64,000 bases of DNA, taken from contig NC_054871.1 of NCBI RefSeq assembly GCF_018320785.1, forward strand, positions 18,100,339-18,164,338, read 5' to 3'. Both the position numbers and the translations under genes were made by a program. The stretch's first letter is position 1, and each line of letters starts with the position of its first letter. Positions 54,435-64,000 of the stretch are shown piece after piece. Origin of the DNA: Cheilinus undulatus (Eukaryota; Chordata; Actinopteri; Labriformes; Labridae). The notes under the pieces are model-generated. The model was given only the letters and a program-made list of their open reading frames with translations. It searched no databases and was not told the DNA's origin.

Positions 54435-54875
54435 CTCGGAGAAGCCCAGTGAGCTGGCTCAAATTTGGGTATAAAAGGGTGAATTTAGTTTCAAAGTTCT
54501 TCATTCCTGTTCAGAATGGTATAACGTTGAGAGCTCACTGAAAATGAAAGAGTCTGCAGCAAAGCACGCCATGATGCTGGATGGTCTCTGAGACAAATAG
54601 GGAAAGACAAAGTGTTCTCACAGGGTGGTCAGGTATGCTTTGGAGTCATTGCCTAGAATGGTACTTAAAAAATGCTCCAAGGAAGAGGAAGGAAACCAAA
54701 GTTAAGTGAAGCAGATGTCGGACACCTCAAGATTTCAGGGGAGGTGACCGAGAACCTGATGGTCACTCTGACTGAGCTTTAGAGATCCTGTGTGGAAATT
54801 GGACAAAGTTCCTGAAGGACAACCATCATTGCAGCCCTCCACTTATCTGGGCTTTATGGCAGCGTGGCTAGTAAT
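54435..54875 (+). mobile_element. Tc1-like transposase relic
   Basis: Fragments ELTENERVC, AGWSLRQI, GRGRKPKLSEADVGHLKIS, VTLTEL and TTIIAALHLSGLYGSVA are in order on the plus strand, with stops between. This is the N-terminal DNA-binding half of a Tc1-like transposase. It lies between gene B's promoter and gene A's 3' end. Confidence 0.7.
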
Positions 54876-55479
54876 ATTAGAATATCATCAAAAGGTTGAT
54901 TTATTTCCATTTTCAGGGTTTTCATTAGCTGTAAGCCATAATCGCCAAAACTAGATGACATTAAACACTTGAAATATATCAGTCTGTTTATAATAAATCT
55001 ACAATAAACGAGTTTCACCAGATGCACCTGTAGTTCTGCCTGAAAATTTCTGGAACCTTTCAGGAGTGCATGTTTTCAAACGTAAACTTTTACATAGATA
55101 CCCATCTTTTTTAGTTAATGCAAAACATTTAAACACAAACCTAGTAACCCCAAGTTATCTAAAACAGTTGTTGATAAAGATGCAAGTAGAGCTGAAGCAA
55201 GCAGGCTACAACCAAGAACAGAGCAGTACAAGATTAAAACATGATTTAAGCTCTCACCATGAGCATGACATGGCCACACTGTGAATATGGTAAATGCTTG
55301 ATTAAAAATATCAGTCATTATGTAAATGTTATAAATTTCTACACTGCTGTGAAAACCCAAAGTACAAAGGGAAATAGAATGTCTGTTCATGCTGATAAAT
55401 GGATGGCTGCGTGTATGGATCATTGTAAAGCAGATTTAATCTCTGGCACCAGTGTTGGTTTATCTGCAGCACCAAATTT

Positions 55480-58400
55480 CTACTCCTTGGTTTTCATGTT
55501 GCTGAAGTGGTCACTGACGTCATCAAAGTAGTTATCAGAGAAGCGAAGCATCTGGTTGACAGCGCTGAGCAGCAGGATGTCACAGTTGAGATTCAACTCT
55601 AACTCCCGGTTGTAGTTCTTTACTGGGATGATGCAGGACAACGGCAGACCGAGACGAGTGCTGGCCTCCTGCATCTGGATCATAAAACACTCATATGACA
55701 AAGGCTGATACTTTTTCTGTGAGGACTTCAAAGAAATAAGAAAAATGTTATGAAGTTAGACAAATGTTTTTCATTTGTATTGATTTTGGCTACCTACCCC
55801 GTATAGTTTAAAGACTAAACCCAAAGCCACTGTTTACAGCTGAAAACCCAAGTACATGGGTATTTAGTGGTGCTGTTGATCAATTCATGTTCAAATCTCA
55901 ACATCTCAACACTAAATGTTTATATTCTAAACATTTCATTAGAAATATGTATAGCAGGCGTAACTTGAAAAGCACTTAAGTCTGCACCCAGGAAAACAAC
56001 TAGGTGGTGCACTTGGACCGTAGTGTTCACTCTAAAATTACTTCTAAAGGATATTAATGTCAGTAAATGATGAATGCTGAAACATTGGTTTGATAACATT
56101 TTATCCTACTAATGTATAAAACCTTAAGCTCTTCAATGCACACAAGACATTAAGGTTGTCTTAAAGCTTTGGGTCTTAAAGTGCATTCTTCTGAATATCT
56201 CATTATTATATTCAGTGATTGCTAGTTTGTCTTTGTGTTCCTGTGATGGATCAATTTAGTTTTGTCTTGTCTTGCATTATTTTGAAGTATCTCATCTTTT
56301 TTATTTCAAAAGTTCAGGCCAGGTCTTTTTCTTCTTCCAAAAACAGTAAATCTCACCTTTTCCTCAATGTAGAAACTCTTGTAAACGTTTGCAACATCCT
56401 CTTCCACCAAAGGACAGGCCTCGTCTACTTTGGTGAGCAGCGCCAGCTGAGGAACTCCTGGAAACAACAGAGCAAGATGAACATTTTTACTACCAACTCT
56501 TAGTGTCAGGTTTTAAATACTGAAGGAGTCAGAGGCAGCCTGCAGATGTCCATTAAAAACAGGCTGCAAATTCACAATCATGCAGAATGGAATAAAAAAA
56601 ATAACACCCACACACATGAAAGGAGACCCACCACAAAAAGTGTCAACAAAAGTGTATTAAAGAAAACACTGCATTTACATAACTAATAAAATATAAATAT
56701 ATTATTTAACCCCCTATAGCCCATAATTCCAGAGGAATAAGCCTGCGCTCCAACCAGTGACTATTGGCGGTGTCAAAGTGGAGGTGGTCCAGTCATACAC
56801 ATACTTGGGACTGCAGCTGGACAACAGGCTTGACTGGACTGCAAATGCAAACACACTCAACAGGAAAGGGCAGAGCAGACTGTACTTTTTTTGTCTGTGT
56901 TTTTGTGTGAGGAAAATTGTTTTTCCTGTCATGTCAGATGTCTGTAAGTGTCTTTAAGCTGCAACTAGATGCCTTGAAATTTCCCTCTGGATTAATAAAG
57001 TATGTATGTATGTATGTGTGTATGTATGTATTTATGTCTGTATGTATGTATCTATCTATCTATCTGATGTATAATGCACCAAACGTTTTCTATTGGTGAA
57101 AGGTCTGGACTACAGGCAGGCTAGTTCAGCACCCAGTCTCTTCTACTGTGAGGCCATGCTGTTGTGATGGATGTGGTATGGGGTTTAGCATTGTTGTGCT
57201 GAAATATGCAAGGCCTTCCCTGAAAGGGACATACTCCCACGTATATACTCCCATCCATGTCTGGGTGGGAGTATATACTAGTCCCTATCTATGCTGCCCA
57301 CACCTAAGTCACTAATGCACCCCTATACCATCAGAGCTGCAGGCTTTTAAACTTTGAACAGATGGAACAGTGTTTCTCCAGATTAAGGCTGTTGGAAAGA
57401 ATTTCGGGGTTCGAATATAATTTTAATATTTAAAAACTCATTAATATTCAAGCGCTAAAGTTACTATTCAAGCGAGTTTTAAAAAATATTTTTGCTGTTT
57501 ATAATCATTCTTGAGTCTCTCCCTTCTTTCCTTGGCCTCTGCTTCACCCATATGTAGGTGTAGGTATCACATGACACATGACATGATGAACAATAAAGTT
57601 TTTACACCAAAACACAGACGTGCCACAATGACCGCCATTGGGGATGTTTAGGGATGTTTATCACCAAGGTGGTGCACACACTGGTGGTGATTTGGCAGGT
57701 AAGGCTTCGCTACATTAAGAGATGCATTTTTAGGAGAGTAAAACCGTGATGCCTACTGACAGTAACCTGCTGTCATGGTGGAAAACGTTCCGGTCCAGGT
57801 ATCCTCTCCTGTCCCAGCTGGCATGCCATTATCTGTGCATCCCGGGCACCTCCGGCAGGGTGGAGAGGGTTTTCTCCACGGTTTGGGTGAACAAAACATG
57901 CTCTGTTCTTGATTCAGAAAATGTGGCTCGCCTTGTGTTTTTAGGTAAAAACATGTAGGGATAAGACAGTACCAACATTTTTAAATGTTTTGTTCATTAT
58001 AAACATGATGTCATCACCACCGTAAGCGGCGAAATTTAATTTATTTTTGTTAGACATTTAATTTCTAACCTGTTTGTTCGTGTTAAAGTTGAACATCAGT
58101 ACCATAATACCTGTTAAAGGCCTTTTAATGGTGCAGGTGGCTAAAAAAGTACATCAAAATTAAAATTAACTACTTTTGCTTTAAGCACATGATTTCTTCA
58201 TTGCAATCTGTAATGTAATATTGGAGGGCCCTCTAGTGGACAGTTGTGTAACTACACAGTGATTAAAGCAACTGAACATTTTACTTATTAATAAAACGTG
58301 CATAAATATTCAAATATTATTCCAAATCTGTAAAAAATATTAAATGAAATTCAAATGGAACTGTAGATAAATATTGACAGCCCTACTCCAGATACAGCAC

Positions 58401-61400
58401 CCACTGCTTCCAAAAACAATTTCAAATTTGATTAATCTGACCACAGAACAGTTTACCATTTTGTCGCAATCCATTTTTAATGAGCTATGGCCCAAAGAAG
58501 ATGGCAGTGTTTCTGGACTGTGTTCAAATCTGTCTTTTTGTCAGCATTTGTGGATGGCAAGGGGACTGTGTTGACAGACATCGATTTCTGGAAGTCCATG
58601 CAGTTATTTCCAGGACAATATCATGCCTGTCTTTTAATGCAGTCCCACCTCTGGGCCTGAAGATCGAGCCATTCATGTCCAGATTCTTTAAAACTTTTGA
58701 AGTTTTAGCAAAGGTGTAAGGCCAGCCTTATGCCAGCCTTACACCAGAGGACTTTGCTTATACTTTTTTAAAGACTCTTAAAGGACTGACGCCTGAGACC
58801 CTCTCACATCTGAAGACAATTTGTCAACAAGCCGTTGAGTTTTTAGTCTCAGATAAGATTTTGCAAAGACTATGCGCCACTAACTACAAGACTGGAATAC
58901 AATTCCTTTTGAGAATATTTCCAATCATGCATCTGGTGAAAATTTTAACTCTGAAAATCCTAATTTTTCAATCTCTTGAGCTATGAGTGGACATTCAGTG
59001 GCCTCAGACTGATCTACGCTCACATTCACATTGCTTATGGATGCTGCTTGCGTCACAGAAACACAATTCACATATGACCAGACTTCAGACTCACGACAAT
59101 ATCAACCATGTTTGATATTATCATAATGCCAAAACTAATGAAGACTGACTTAAATCTGCTAAAATCAAGTCTTATGACCACCTTACACATAACGACTGAG
59201 ACAATGAGAGCGAGCTGCAACTTTAGCAAGACTCCCATGATTTTATTCCAACTTTGGGATTTTGTCTGCGACTTTAAAATCACACGAAAAAGTCTTGAGA
59301 TGTAAGCCTGCCTTCAGTTGCAAAATGCTCTTCCTTCTGTTTTTATAAGTACCAATTAATTTTCCAGCCTTTTGTTTCTCCGCCCCTTGTTTTTTGAGAT
59401 GTGTTGTTCCCATCAAATTCAAAATGAGCTAATATTTTCATGAAATGGTAAAATGTTTCGGTATAACATCTGCTATGTTATTTACACTCTATTGCGAATT
59501 AAAAATGGGTTTATGATATATTTGCAAATTATTGCATTCTTTTTTTTTTTTTTTTTTTACATTTTACATAGCCCCCAAACTTTAAGGAATAGTTGTTGCG
59601 TAACTAAGTAGAATGTGTTATTCAATATAACAAAATGGAGCAAGTTAGTGAGATTCATTTCCATTGTTTGGGCACATACACGTAGTTGACTGTATTCCAT
59701 ATAGTAAAATGGGACTGACCAAGCGAGTTGATCTTTCTGCGGATTGCATCCAGCTTCTCCTCCAGCTTTGAGGGCATGATGGAGACCTTGCAAGCATCAA
59801 TGACATAAGCCACACAGTGGATCTTGTCCTCGAGCCTTGGAGACTCACGATACCCATGGGCATCCAGATCCAGAGGAGCAGAGGGGTTGAACTAAGACAA
59901 ACAGTAAAAAGAAAAACAAGGGTTTGAAAAGGTTTGATTCGACTTTTTATAAATCAGGGAGTCATTGCTTAAATATCCTAAATTTGACAAACAGCTATAC
60001 CTGATAGCGATCAGGCAGATGTCCTTTCAGTATGGTAATGGTGTCATCTACATTAAGGCCTGCCCCTTTGCTTTCCTCTAGCCCCATGGTATCACACAAG
60101 ATGATTGGCAGAGGTTTACCTTCACGCCCGTCTTTCAAAGAGTAGGTGCGAAACTGTAGAGCACAGTCATACAGGAACAAATTTCAGACAGAATAGGACG
60201 TTTTATCTAGGAATAATTAAAAGGCATATTGTAACCTGTGTGGTGAGGCTGGTGGTGGAGCATCCCTCCATGGCCTGGCCAGTAATGTGGCCTCTGAATA
60301 CAGAGTTGATGGAATTGAAGAAGCTCGACTTTCCAGCTCCAACTGGTCCAATGAGGAGCACACGAGCTCTGGCCACAGAGTGGATTAATGGTTTGTAGGT
60401 CCTTATCTTATCCATCAGCTCTGTCCTTGTCCTACAGAATCAAGCAAAGCTGATCGAAAACAAGGAAAAAACATACACCGCGTTCCAAATTATTATGCAA
60501 ATTGGATTTTAGTGTCATAAACATTCAACTATTTTTTTCCTTTCATTTAAACTCATGGATTGTACTGTGTCTCAGGGCTCTTTGGATCACTGATATCAAT
60601 CTCAGACACCTGTGATAATTAGTTTGCCAGGTGAGCCCAATTAAAGAAAAAACTACTTAAGAAAATCGTTCCATGTTATTAAGCAGGCCACAGGTTTCAA
60701 GCAATATGGAAAAGAAAAAGGGTCTCTCTGCTGTGTCAAAAAGCATCAAATAGTGCAAGGTATGAAAACGTTAGATATTTCAAGAAAACTTAAGCATGAT
60801 CATTGTACTGTAAAGAAATGTGTGGCTGATTCAGAGCACAGACAGGTTTGTGCAGATAAAGGCATAATGAGGACGGTTTCTGCCAGACAAATTAATCGGA
60901 TTAAGACGGCAGATGCTAAAATACCATCACAAAGCAGCAAACAGGTATCTGAAGCTGCTGGTGCCTCTGGAGTCCCACGAACCTCAAGGTGTGGGATCCT
61001 CCAGAGGCTCGCGGTTGTGCATAAACCTACTATTCAGCCACCCTTAACCAATACTCACAAGCAAAAACAATTGCAGTGGGCTCAAAAATACATGAAGACT
61101 AATTTTCAAACAGTCTTGTTTACTGATGAGTGCCATGAAACCCTGAATGGTCCAGATGGAGGAGTAGTGGATGGTTGGTGGATGACCACCATGTCCCAAT
61201 AAGGCTGTGATGTCAGCAAGGAGGGGGTGGAGTCATGTTCTGGGCTGGGATCATGGGGAGAGAGCTGATTGGCCCCTTTAGGGTTCCTGAAGGTGTGAAA
61301 ATGACCTCATCAATGCACATAGTTTCTGAGTTTCTGACTGACAACTCTCTTACATGGTACAAAAAGAAGAACCGTGCCTTTCGTAGCAAAATTATCATCA

Positions 61401-62017
61401 TGCATGACAATGCACCATCACCATGGGCATAAAAGGAGAGAAACTCATGGTGTGGCCCCCATCCTCCCCTGACCTCAACCCTATTGAGAACCTTTGGAGC
61501 ATCCTCAAACAAAAGATTAATGAGGATGGGAGGCAGTTCACATCAAAACAGCACCTCTGGGAGGATATTCTGACATCCTGCAAAGAAATTCAAACAGAAA
61601 CTCTCCAAAAACACAAGTTCAAAGGATGCAAGAACTGTGAAGATGATATCGAAGAAGGGGTTTTATGTTAACATGTAACATTGCCTGTTAAGATGTTTTT
61701 GATTGAAAAGGCTTTTGATTTCAGTAAATATGACCTCCTAATGCTGCAATTTCAACAAATGATCATTTTAAGTTCTTTAAGACCTATAAAATATTTTAAA
61801 ACTTGGTCCATAATAATTTGGAACAGTGCATTCTGAGTTTGTTTTATTTTTGAAAAAACAAAACAAAAAAAAGTTATCATTGGGAGGTTTGTTCAATAAA
61901 ATTTGAATTATGTTTTAACGGCTGATGACTTGAAAATTATACTGACTATCATTTGCATCAACTTTTTGGGAAAATCAGAGAAAAATATCATTTGCATTAT
62001 AATTTGGAGAGTGGTAC

Positions 62018-62077
<60 letters not shown>

Positions 62078-63520
62078 GTTGTATACGTACAATCTATTAG
62101 TAGAAACTGAGTATGCAGTCGAAATGCAGGCATGTTCAACTTGGGAAGAGGCCTTGGGGTAGACCTAGAGCTTTCCAGAGGGATCTAATGTCCCATCTGG
62201 TCTCAAAACGCCTCAGAATCCCCTGTGGCAGACAGATGTTGCTGGGGTGAGGGATTGGGTGAACTTGCTGAAACTGTCACCACTGTGCCCTGACCCAGGA
62301 AAAAAAACTACTAGTTGATTTATAGTTTGTAGGGAAACAGTATAAACAATTCATCTTACTCAGACTTCCAGATGACAGTTCTCCACGGCCTCTCCATTTC
62401 AGTCAACTCTAGTAAAGAGCACAAAACAGCTTTTTAATTACAAAAATCTAGTGTACCATCATATTATGTATAATGTTTCTTAGTACAGTAGTTTCTGTGA
62501 TACAATGATAACATACGTCAGGAGTTATTTAGAGTTGTCAGGATAATAAAGCATAACAGACACCCACAAGGTAAGCAGGACCATAGTGCAATCCTTTACA
62601 GTTACTGTGTTGTTTAGTTGAGGATAACTCATTGTCTATTCTCCACGTAGATAAATCTGATTCATCTGGTTTTAGCCTTTTATTTTATGTCTAGTACACA
62701 TGCACAGGTCTTGAGTGACTTTCAATGAGCATTGGTGAGGTACCTTTTCTGCTATTTTGAGGCTGCAGACATTGGTTGTAAGTTCAACAGAGCATTGTTC
62801 ACATATAACGATGCACCTACATATGCAGCCTATTACTACTTTCTACTCCAGATTTTAATGCAATCAAAAAGGGTGACTAAGGGAACAGAGAAATAGGAAA
62901 GGACAATTCATTATCAGTTTCCACTATTTTGAAACTATACTGGCAATACCAGACAACAGCCACTAGCCACCCCCTTTTTCCTTTAGGTCAAATAGATTCC
63001 AAACACACAACATACTGATTAATTGTATAGTCACTTTTGGTAACTCACCCTCGACTTTGTAAACTTCACACTCAGTCAGGTTGAGGTCATTGCCATGCAT
63101 TTCTGCAGCACTGAAGTTGTAGTAATTGCCTGGACTGCTGAGCACCACAGGTTGGCTTCCATTAACAAGAACCAATGCTTCTCCAAAATATGGTCCAGAA
63201 TTACCAACCATTTTTACGGCATAATTAGTTCCTGTGGTTGGATATTTAATGAGCTTATCTCTTCTGATTGTAAAAACAAAGGCCTGGTCATCAGCCACAT
63301 ACTGTCCAGACTGACTGAATGGTTGTTTTGTGTGGCCTCCAAAAATATAGCCTGAGGCATTATAGCCCACAGAGACTGTGGGACTACGGGTGTCACAATG
63401 TTGGTGAAAGGCTGCCCCGGTGAAACCATGGATGCTGGCTTTGTACAGCAGCTGCAGTCTGACTTTTCCAAGGTGGGAGCAGATTGTCTTCTGTTGGCCT
63501 CTGGTAAGTCTGGGGTTCAT
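55480..63520 (-). CDS. IFI44-like gene A: TLDc plus GTPase-like protein, 445 aa
   Basis: Coding exons on the minus strand are 63520-63049, 62408-62360, 60431-60236, 60153-60001, 59891-59720, 56457-56357 and 55674-55480. Exon 2 starts at 63589 (TTTTGTTCAG acceptor). Exon 1 and promoter must lie beyond 64000. TLDc occupies residues 1-157 ([20 protein letters not shown]). The 49-nt exon encodes [16 protein letters not shown]-loop GPVGAGKS is at 202-209, DTMG at 260-263, TKVD at 356-359, and the last exon starts at M382. All intron phases agree between copies. In the family, TLDc plus a GTPase-like domain marks interferon-induced IFI44/IFI44L proteins, cytosolic, with reported roles in antiviral and feedback responses. 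An ATTAAA hexamer lies about 40 nt past the stop. Confidence 0.9.
56727..57064 (+). mobile_element. LINE 3' end with TATG/TATC microsatellite (gene A intron only)
   Basis: The plus frame [18 protein letters not shown] then [10 protein letters not shown] and KGQSRLYF is the last conserved part of a fish LINE reverse transcriptase ORF. An AAATTTCCCTCTGGATTAAT tail and AAAGTATG follow. The (TATG)n and (TATC)n tract runs 57001-57064. Gene D has uninterrupted flank at the same site (about 13452). Confidence 0.8.
57066..59600. mobile_element. Old DNA-transposon repeat in gene A intron, carrying nested insertions
   Basis: The outer repeat is recognised from CACCAAACGTTTTCTATTGG with GAAAGGTCTGGACTAC after it, through GACCACAGAACAGTTTACCA near 58440, to TTTGCAAATTATTGCATTC near 59540 with a degraded CCCAAACTTTAAGGAAT terminus. 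It is a familiar dispersed teleost repeat, non-coding here. A hAT-like element (57384-58385) and probably another element starting near 58709 (GGTGTAAGG inverted with CCTTACACC) lie inside it. Confidence 0.5.
57384..58385 (+). mobile_element. hAT-like element with hATC dimerisation remnant
   Basis: The target duplication CTCCAGAT (57376-57383 and 58386-58393) is 8 bp, as for hAT. Ends TAAGGCTGTT and GACAGCCCTA are near-inverted. Internally 57746-57958 reads [20 protein letters not shown] then [19 protein letters not shown] and [11 protein letters not shown]. This is the C-terminal hATC dimerisation domain seen in hAT transposases and ZBED-type proteins. The rest of the transposase is absent, so it is an internally deleted copy. 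Confidence 0.82.
60476..62014 (+). mobile_element. Tc1-like transposon with frameshifted transposase (gene A intron 3)
   Basis: It lies between TA dinucleotides (60474-60475 and 62015-62016). The left end has TTCCAAATTATTATGCAAAT and the right end its approximate complement. Transposase pieces: 60753-61202 (helix-turn-helix, [20 protein letters not shown] with the first Asp), about 61213-61432 ([20 protein letters not shown] with the second Asp) and 61423-61671 ([18 protein letters not shown] with the Glu). The DDE residues survive but two frame disruptions and an upstream stop make it inactive. Gene D keeps only its last 350 bp. Confidence 0.88.
62018..62077. repeat. (AGAT)n microsatellite, about 15 units
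   Basis: Pure AGAT units directly after the Tc1 end. Gene D has only a short AGACAGAC stretch here (about 18237-18251), so the tract expanded after duplication. Confidence 0.95.
62090..62300 (+). mobile_element. Retroelement 3' tail in intron 3 (gene A copy)
   Basis: CTATTAGTAGAAACTGAGTA, AGAGGCCTTGGGGTAGACCT and CCTCAGAATCCCCTGTGGCA align with the gene D copy at 18262-18493. Degenerate coding remnants read as in gene D. Confidence 0.6.
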
Positions 63521-63654
63521 GATGGACTGTAGGTCTGCTGAGTTATGTCAAAGATGCTGAAGAAACTTTCAGTTTCCTCACTTTGGTATCTGAACAAAAG
63601 AAGACATTAATACATTATTAAAATATACAACCAGTAAACTCTTGGAAATATAAA

Positions 63655-63815
63655 GTATACAAACCCTAATTCCAAAGAATAGGATGTCATGTAAAATGTA
63701 AACAGAAATAAAATATGTGGGTTTGAAGCCTACAGCATGCTCCTATCACAGTTTTCTGTTTATATTCACATTATCAAGATGTCCCACTTTTTGGGGAATT
63801 GGGGTTGTAAAATTA
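63655..63815. repeat. Short transposon-derived repeat in gene A intron 1
   Basis: ACCCTAATTCCAAAGAATAG at the left and GTCCCACTTTTTGGGGAATT then GGGGTTGTA at the right are inverted, AATTCC/GTTGGGA type. It is absent from the matching place in gene D (about 20640-20680). No gene is seen from here to the window end. Confidence 0.5.
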
Positions 63816-64000
63816 TCAATAAAACATGTATCGATAATGCTTCGTATTTATGTGTGTATATAGGGCTGACCATCTTTTGGCCAGGCTGACTGTCTGATTC
63901 AAGATAAATTTATTAAAAAATCTTTCCCTCTGGCTCTATTTTCACCAAAGGCTGTAGAAATTATTGGACAAATCCTGAGTGTCAGTAATTTGGTAACTTA

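Larger units (their letters stand above)
34375..64000. repeat. Right copy of the large segmental duplication
   Basis: The left limit, near AAGTAATTCCACTATACATC in intron 1 of gene C, corresponds to about 3150. Similarity reaches the window end (63930-64000 against about 20690-20760), so the true right limit is outside. This copy holds the gene C promoter, all of gene B and gene A, plus the 3.65-kb LINE missing from the left copy. Confidence 0.88.

Overview
This is vertebrate nuclear DNA, almost certainly from a teleost fish. Split genes with canonical GT/AG introns sit in AT-rich sequence that is dense in fish-type transposons: Tc1-like, hAT-like, L2/CR1-like LINEs, a tRNA-derived SINE and a Penelope-like relic. 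Nothing bacterial is present.

The window is dominated by a head-to-tail array of interferon-induced protein 44-like (IFI44-like) genes, all on the minus strand. Four copies look intact. From right to left they are gene A (coding 63520 to 55480; its 5' UTR exon lies beyond the window), gene B (49763 to 40983), gene C (34022 to 26601) and gene D (20491 to 11999). In each, seven coding exons of identical length (472, 49, 196, 153, 172, 101 and 195 nt) give a 445-residue protein: an N-terminal TLDc domain, a short linker exon, then a GTPase-like domain with P-loop, DTMG and TKVD motifs. Genes B, C and D each have a candidate non-coding first exon with an ISRE-like GAAA-repeat motif 72-96 bp from its splice donor, as expected of interferon-responsive genes. 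A fifth copy, E, is a remnant keeping only the last exon (5950-6144).

The layout reflects a large segmental duplication. About 3145-20800 is a second copy of about 34375-64000. The left copy lacks the segment equivalent to 44535-51940 (six of seven coding exons of gene B), and the gene B promoter and first exon are also missing from it. D is therefore the paralogue of A, E the remnant of B, and the ISRE/exon at 4414-4526 is an orphaned copy of the gene C promoter. Insertions present on only one side (a 3.65-kb LINE at 36743-40394, a SINE at 13129-13323, LINE fragments in D and A) came after the duplication. Shared ones (a 1.1-kb hAT-like element, a Tc1 element in intron 3, a retroelement tail) came before it.

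The first 3 kb lie outside the duplication. They hold a kinesin heavy chain (KIF5-type) gene fragment split by a near-palindromic MITE, an array of degenerate tRNA-derived sequences and a 57-bp minisatellite. Between D and C (23.4-26.6 kb) are repeats, including a Penelope-like relic. No other host protein gene is supportable. Exon coordinates were read by eye from splice sites and conserved phase; repeat-family names are by recognition, not database search.
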